DNA from: Purshia tridentata
Lineage: Eukaryota > Streptophyta > Magnoliopsida > Rosales > Rosaceae
Assembly: GCA_003254885.1 (NCBI GenBank)
Contig: QANT01006379.1
Span: 1 to 23,286, forward strand
Direction of reading: 5' to 3'
DNA length: 23,286 nucleotides
Below the pieces are notes generated by a model. The model saw only the letters and a program-made list of their open reading frames with translations. It made no database searches and was not told the origin of the DNA. A program made the translations under genes and the position numbers. Below, piece by piece: positions 19,280-23,286 of this stretch; position 1 is the stretch's first letter; each line of letters begins with the position of its first letter.

Positions 19280-20240
19280 GTACTTCACAAGTAGTCATTC
19301 GTATTGCACCATCTCGGTTTAGGCCGAAGAAGGGTTTTCGCGCCGCCCTTTCCGTCCAAAAAAGACGGATTCTAAGGGGTTAGAGAACTTTCCCCGCTGT
19401 CCTTCTTTCAGCCGGTCCTAACTTCCTTCTCTTCTGGTTAATCCTATGAATCGGATCGGCAACAGGTAACAGGCTTTATCTGGGTTCAATTCCTTGATTC
19501 CTACCCTTGGGGTCGACTCAATATCGAGAGACTCACCCACCGAGGACTTTATCGCACCTTTATGTCTCCATCTCTCGAGTCGAGCTCAATCTCTGGCAGG
19601 TATTGTTTGGTCTGGAGTGCGGTGCATCTTTCTGGATGATGAACCCCTGTTTGAAGATGAGTGGATCGGGAATCTAACCCAGCGAAGAAAACGCCTACTT
19701 ATAAGTCAGGCGCACTAGCGCACCGAGCAAGAAAACGGCTGGATTGACTGGCTAGCTCGTGCAATCAACGAGAAATTCCTTCGCGTTAGTAAGCCAAGCA
19801 AGCCTGGTTCCCGGGCACTACGGTAGGACGTGGATCGATCATGACGAGAATGGACTTCTCCGTAATGTAATAGAAGAGTCGCAGTCCAGTTCCCCCGGCT
19901 TTCTCCCTTCTCGACCAGACGAAGGAGATATGAATTCAATTCAGGCGGGTAAGGGCTTGGCTTGACCCTGTGTTCTCCCCTGGTCGGGTCGGAGGCGAAG
20001 ACTGGCAAAGTTCATCATTCAATGGTGGGGTGCTCATAGAAAAGAAGGCGTCGCCCAACAAGTGGCAGATTTTGATGGAGTCTCGCTTTGACGCTGGGGA
20101 GATCCATAGATCTGGATAGAGTCTCGCCCATAGATAGAGGAAGAGTACGCGCGCTAGCGCGCTACGGCTTACGCAGTTGATCGGATCAGATAGCCCTTCG
20201 GGCAACCAACCAAACCCGGCACATCAAATTCCGATCAACA
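19280..20240. other. Mitochondrial-like spacer before the tRNA cluster
   Basis: Balanced GC, no recognised gene. It contains the palindrome GCGCGCTAGCGCGC at 20149-20162 and a related GCGCACTAGCGCAC at about 19709-19722. Short frames such as 19494-19718 and 19936-20205 show no motif. The upstream part may still hold decayed gag-flanking sequence. Confidence 0.4.
20149..20162. repeat. 14 bp perfect palindrome
   Basis: GCGCGCTAGCGCGC is its own reverse complement. It lies 83 bp before trnS. A half-similar GCGCACTAGCGCAC occurs near 19709. It could form a small cruciform or an RNA stem, but no known site is recognised. Confidence 0.8.
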
Positions 20241-20244
20241 ACTT

Positions 20245-20332
20245 GGAGGTATGGCTGAGTGGCTTAAGGCATTGGTTTGCTAAATCGACATACAAGAAGA
20301 TTGTATCATGGGTTCGAATCCCATTTCCTCCG
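20245..20332 (+). tRNA. trnS-GCU: tRNA-Ser(GCU), mitochondrial type
   Basis: An 88-nt class II tRNA reading AGC and AGU (serine). Acceptor GGAGGTA pairs with TTCCTCC except one T-T mismatch. The anticodon loop is TTGCTAA with GCT at 20279-20281. A long variable arm (ACATACAAGAAGATTGTATC region) marks serine tRNAs. The T arm is ATGGG/CCCAT around TTCGAAT. The discriminator is G, and no CCA is encoded, as expected in plants. It is the native plant mitochondrial form as I recall it, and heads the cluster with trnF and trnP on the same strand. No disabling change is visible. Confidence 0.95.
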
Positions 20333-20592
20333 GCACGGAAGTGGAACGGGCGGGCGAAATTACGTGAGAGAAAGAACCTCTTGGTGGAGTCCCCCGGAGG
20401 ACAGAATAGCACTACTTAGTGACTAGGAGCGGAGAGCCCGTTGCGCGTTGTTTTTGTTTGACCGACCTATCTTCTTTCTATAAGCAAGCTCCCTCTGGCC
20501 GTCCAGTCCCTGGGCGGCTCTCGGTTCTTGAGCATGGTTGGGAGATTAGGCGGCAGTTGAAAGAGCTGCTCGAAAGCTTGACGAACAAGCGA

Positions 20593-20627
20593 AAAAGCCC
20601 TATATATTTTTTTAGTAAAGGGCTTTT
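20593..20627 (+). other. 8 bp perfect stem with 19-nt loop between trnS and trnF
   Basis: AAAAGCCC (20593-20600) pairs with GGGCTTTT (20620-20627). The loop is A and T only apart from one G. It lies 261 bp after trnS and 65 bp before trnF. Such stems often mark transcript ends or processing points in plant mitochondria, but this role is inferred. Confidence 0.55.
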
Positions 20628-20691
20628 CCCTTACTAGTCAAGTGGTAAGGTAGGGCGCTATTCGATGAAGAAAACAGACTTTAGGAAAGTT

Positions 20692-20765
20692 GTTCAGGTA
20701 GCTCAGCTGGTTAGAGCAAAGGACTGAAAATCCTTGTGTCAGTGGTTCGAATCCACTTCTAAACG
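20692..20765 (+). tRNA. trnF-GAA: tRNA-Phe(GAA), mitochondrial type
   Basis: A 74-nt tRNA reading UUC and UUU (phenylalanine). D arm GCTC...GAGC, anticodon stem AGGA/TCCT with loop CTGAAAA and anticodon GAA at 20726-20728, T arm AGTGG/CCACT around TTCGAAT. The acceptor GTTCAGG against TCTAAAC is not fully paired. A mismatched acceptor is also my recollection of the plant mitochondrial gene, possibly with one base different near the 3' end. It lies 359 bp after trnS and 217 bp before trnP, the common plant mitochondrial order. Confidence 0.93.
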
Positions 20766-20982
20766 GGCGAAGGGTCCAAAGGACAGGAGCGAGCCGGATT
20801 TAAAAATTCAAGTGAAAGAGGAAGCCAAAAAGCCGTATAGTGCAGGAGGCAGATTTTCTAAAAAAAGCGATTGATTACTCGGATTGGTTCTCGCGTCCCT
20901 GTGCCCAAAAGGATGGGCGAGTTCGGTTCAAGTGTTCATCGATCGGGTGGATCTATATGCTCCGGGGGGGAGGGGTGAGACG

Positions 20983-21057
20983 CGAGGTGTAGCGCAGTCT
21001 GGTCAGCGCATCTGTTTTGGGTACAGAGGGCCATAGGTTCGAATCCTGTCACCTTGA
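20983..21057 (+). tRNA. trnP-UGG: tRNA-Pro(UGG), mitochondrial type
   Basis: A 75-nt tRNA reading proline codons. Acceptor CGAGGTG pairs with CACCTTG (one G-T pair), D arm AGCGC...GCGC, anticodon stem TCTGT/ACAGA with loop TTTGGGT and anticodon TGG at 21018-21020, T stem around TTCGAAT, and discriminator A. It closes the trnS-trnF-trnP cluster. The broken ORF begins 36 bp after it. No disabling change is seen. Confidence 0.95.
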
Positions 21058-21093
21058 TGCGGCGAATACCTGATTTTTTTCAAAAGCCAACTC

Positions 21094-22399
21094 ATGTTTT
21101 CAATCACCACGAACGCATTGCGAATCAAAAAAACGAAAACCCAGGAATTAAGCAAAAAGTTTTTTTGGAGAAACTGTCCACGTATATTTATATATAAAGC
21201 TGAAATCCTATTTTATTCTAAGACCCGTTTGGGTAAGGGAAACCCCCCAAGGGCTCTCTTTATTACTAGTGCTTCCGGATGGAAGCGGATTCAAGTTGGC
21301 CGACCCCCTTTATGTGGTCGGATAAACTCCCCTTTTTTTTCGAAGACTTTTTTAATAAAAGTCACGTGGCTTATTATGTGTTTTGTGATATTCCCCTTTC
21401 TAATATATCACCTCTGCCTATATTTCGGAGAGTTTGCCGCTTTTTTTTAGTCTTAAAGGCCATAAAGAGTGCCTTGGCCTTTAAGGTGACTTCACTTCTA
21501 ATTCCCCGGCAGTGGGGGTTCGTATCCTCCGTTGTGAGGGCTATTTTCAGTATGTCCCCGGATCCGGATACCGGGGTCGCGCCCCCGGCCGCGCATCATA
21601 TGATGCCCGCCGGGCCTCCGCGTGAAGAAAACTCCGACTCTGGAGAAGGAGTTGCGTCGAATTCCCTTGTACTTCACCAACCGGGGTGAGCTCGGGGTTG
21701 TACTCGGACAGTTCTTCCGCATCAAAATGGGGAGAATTCGTCTTCGAGTTCGAGCTCCTTTTCTTTTGGAGAAGAAGAAGGAGGGGCGGCCCCGGGGGCT
21801 GTCGAAGCCCCAGCCCCTGCTCCAGTTCCAGTTCCACCCTTGATCATGCGCCAGAAGAAGAAGCCCTATTTAACAGAATCAATGAGTTGGAATTCCAGTG
21901 TCTCCCCGAAATTCCAACTCAACTAGACGATGGGGAGTATCTAAGCAGCATTAAAGAAAATTTGACCTCTGCCGCGGCGGAGGGAGAAGATGAGTATCTT
22001 CGAATCCTGGAGTTTGAGACCTTCTACGTGGAACGATTTGAAAGGATGGCCGAAATCACACATAAGCTTAAAAATCTTCTTATTGAAGACCCCAACGTCA
22101 ACAGGATTGTCGAGGAAGCCACCTTTAGCAACATCGAAAAAGAGGCGGTGACATTTGTTCAGCGCCAAATTACTGTATTAGAACAGGAAGATGAGGAATA
22201 CAGAGCCACGGAAGAGGGGACAATGCAGCAGCGAGAGATGATGCGCAGTTGGCTAAATTCTATTTTAGGTTCCTTAGGGGCGAGAATCCCCTTTTTTTCG
22301 CTTATTCCTCGCGGACTTTATGGGATCCCTTCCTTAGTTGAAAGCTACACCCTTTCCCTTCCTCCGGTGCTTCAGAAGCTAAGAATATATGCGACGTGA
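21094..22399 (+). pseudogene. Mitochondrial-type ORF of about 435 codons, broken by two frameshifts and a stop
   Basis: Not recognised by name. The first frame (21094-21450) is basic, then has a strong hydrophobic segment at residues about 88-112 (FLIKVTWLIMCFVIFPFLIY), a likely membrane span. At a run of eight T (21431-21438) the coding style moves to the frame of 21279-21689 (ALAFKVTSLLIPRQWG to SLVLHQPG). A TGA at 21687-21689 ends that, but the same frame stays open beyond it, giving a poly-Ser stretch, an acidic patch and a PAPAPVPVPP linker up to about 21838. There one base appears missing, and the third frame carries on from DHAPEEEALFNRINELEFQC to the stop at 22397-22399. That part is charged and helix-rich (EEATFSNIEKEAVTF, RQITVLEQEDEEYRA). 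The way the frames dovetail suggests one ancestral gene. The start at 21094 is the first Met after trnP. Confidence 0.6.
21452..21485. repeat. 10 bp perfect inverted repeat inside the broken ORF
   Basis: CTTAAAGGCC (21452-21461) and GGCCTTTAAG (21476-21485) flank a 14-nt loop. It lies just after the T-run frameshift. It could form a hairpin in RNA. Within coding sequence it may be chance. Confidence 0.7.
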
Positions 22400-23286
22400 A
22401 GAGGTATTTACATCTCGGGGTACACAATGGGGTTGTAACCTCAATATTTTTACGTGCTTAAATGAGCTCTCAGTCCGTTTTCGAAGATGAGGTTCTGAAA
22501 GAATTTGAGTCATCTCGATGAGGAGGAAAGCCTGAACTGGAATAAGTGGTTCTTTTGGGCGCGAAGGAAGCCTTCGCTTAGAAGCGTAGTAAGCCGGCTA
22601 CCCATCCCTACTTGACGATGAATTCATATTCTATTCCCCTCCCCTTTCTTTTTTGTTTTTGAAACGCTGGATCTAGCCTTGCCATCCCTAGGTATGAGTA
22701 TGCAACTAAGTCAACCACAAACCAACTCCAAGAAAGACTGGGGCTTCAGATACAAGACCGGTTGATTCAAAAACAGTCGGTGTTTCAACCTCTGCTTCTA
22801 GTTTTGCTTTCTCCTAATCTCTTCACTTAGGAGAGTCTCACGAACCTCATTGTAAATCAATTTATTCTTCCCTCACAATTGAATTCACAGTCACATCCCG
22901 CATGGATGTCAACAACACCAAAGCTTCGTTTAGGAGACCTACGAAAGTGACAATATCGACTTGAATCAAACCCGAGGCAATGAAATTAAATAAACGCTTC
23001 GGGAACAAAAGATTACGGCTTGCTATTGACCATTGGAACCGAGTTAGAAAGGTTCTGAAAGAAAGAAAGAAATAGATTACGCTTTGATATATCTTTATTG
23101 AGGACTTTCCTTTTCCCGGAACGAAGGGAGCAACCAACGCCCAACTAGCGGACCCTAACAAAGTTCATTTAGGGTTGATGTGGAAACTCTCATATATAGA
23201 TGGCCACATCAAAAGGTACTATGTTAAAGTAAAAGCTTTAACGCTTACGTAAAAGAAGTGCTTCGAATCATTGCTATTTGACTCGG
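22400..23286. other. Mitochondrial-like non-coding DNA to the window end
   Basis: No recognised gene. A hairpin at 22561-22577 pairs GCGAAGG with CCTTCGC around AAG, 162 bp after the broken ORF stop. A reverse-strand frame at 22862-23161 (99 codons) has hydrophobic stretches but no known motif. No tRNA, rRNA, group II intron domain V or known exon was found. Confidence 0.45.

Noticed and set aside
20149..20162. Replication or recombination site at the GC palindrome
   Set aside because: A 14 bp palindrome alone is not enough. No known site matches and no supporting repeats surround it.
20630..20660. Additional tRNA-like piece (AGTCAAGTGGTAAGGTA)
   Set aside because: Resembles a D-arm only. 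No anticodon stem or T arm follows before trnF.
22400..23286. Trans-spliced exon or group II intron end
   Set aside because: No domain V-like hairpin with an AGC/GAGC triad and no known nad exon seen. Left as unassigned.

Overview
The window looks like angiosperm DNA that joins two worlds. Positions 1 to about 13.17 kb are nuclear in style: AT-rich spacer, a foldback element and decayed LTR retrotransposons. From about 13.17 kb to the end it is mostly plant mitochondrial in style: a cox1 fragment, three mitochondrial tRNA genes in the order trnS(GCU), trnF(GAA), trnP(UGG), and a broken ORF of mitochondrial type. The mitochondrial half also holds a reverse-strand Ty3/gypsy gag remnant. Two explanations fit: a mitochondrial insertion in nuclear heterochromatin (NUMT), or nuclear DNA imported into a large plant mitochondrial genome. 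I lean weakly to a NUMT, because stops of the CGA-to-TGA kind recur on both sides and the mitochondrial ORF is broken. The three intact tRNAs fit either case. The species cannot be named from the sequence.

Layout. 1-590: AT-rich DNA with a two-copy tandem duplication. 591-1670: degenerate direct repeats beside a foldback element with arms of about 175 bp and phased 22-23 bp repeats in its loop. 2435-2495: an orphan nuclear promoter-like block. 2604-6898: a Ty3/gypsy element of Tat type with 5' LTR, primer-binding site, gag, protease, RT and RNase H, all frame-broken, cut off early in a second (archaeal-type) RNase H. 6899-10091: a 3.2 kb LTR of another family (LTR A). 10092-11761: a reverse-strand Ty1/copia pol fragment. 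11762 to about 13.16 kb: a second LTR-like block (LTR B) with a striking USE plus TATA promoter.

13173-13280: degenerate cox1 piece. 13.6-14.06 kb: possible reverse-strand LTR. 14.06-17.15 kb: mitochondrial-like non-coding DNA with direct repeats. 17.15-19.3 kb: reverse-strand gypsy gag remnants. 20245-21057: the tRNA cluster. 21094-22399: a roughly 435-codon ORF broken by two frameshifts and one stop. 22400-23286: non-coding.

No intact protein-coding gene is supported. The only likely functional genes are the three tRNAs, and those only if the segment is truly mitochondrial. The most notable signals are: an LTR joining two unrelated retroelements without target-site duplication; a plant snRNA-type promoter with exact Pol II spacing in LTR B, followed by hairpins, an Sm-like motif and a 3'-box-like motif; the three-lesion mitochondrial ORF; and the foldback element with extra arm-like copies.
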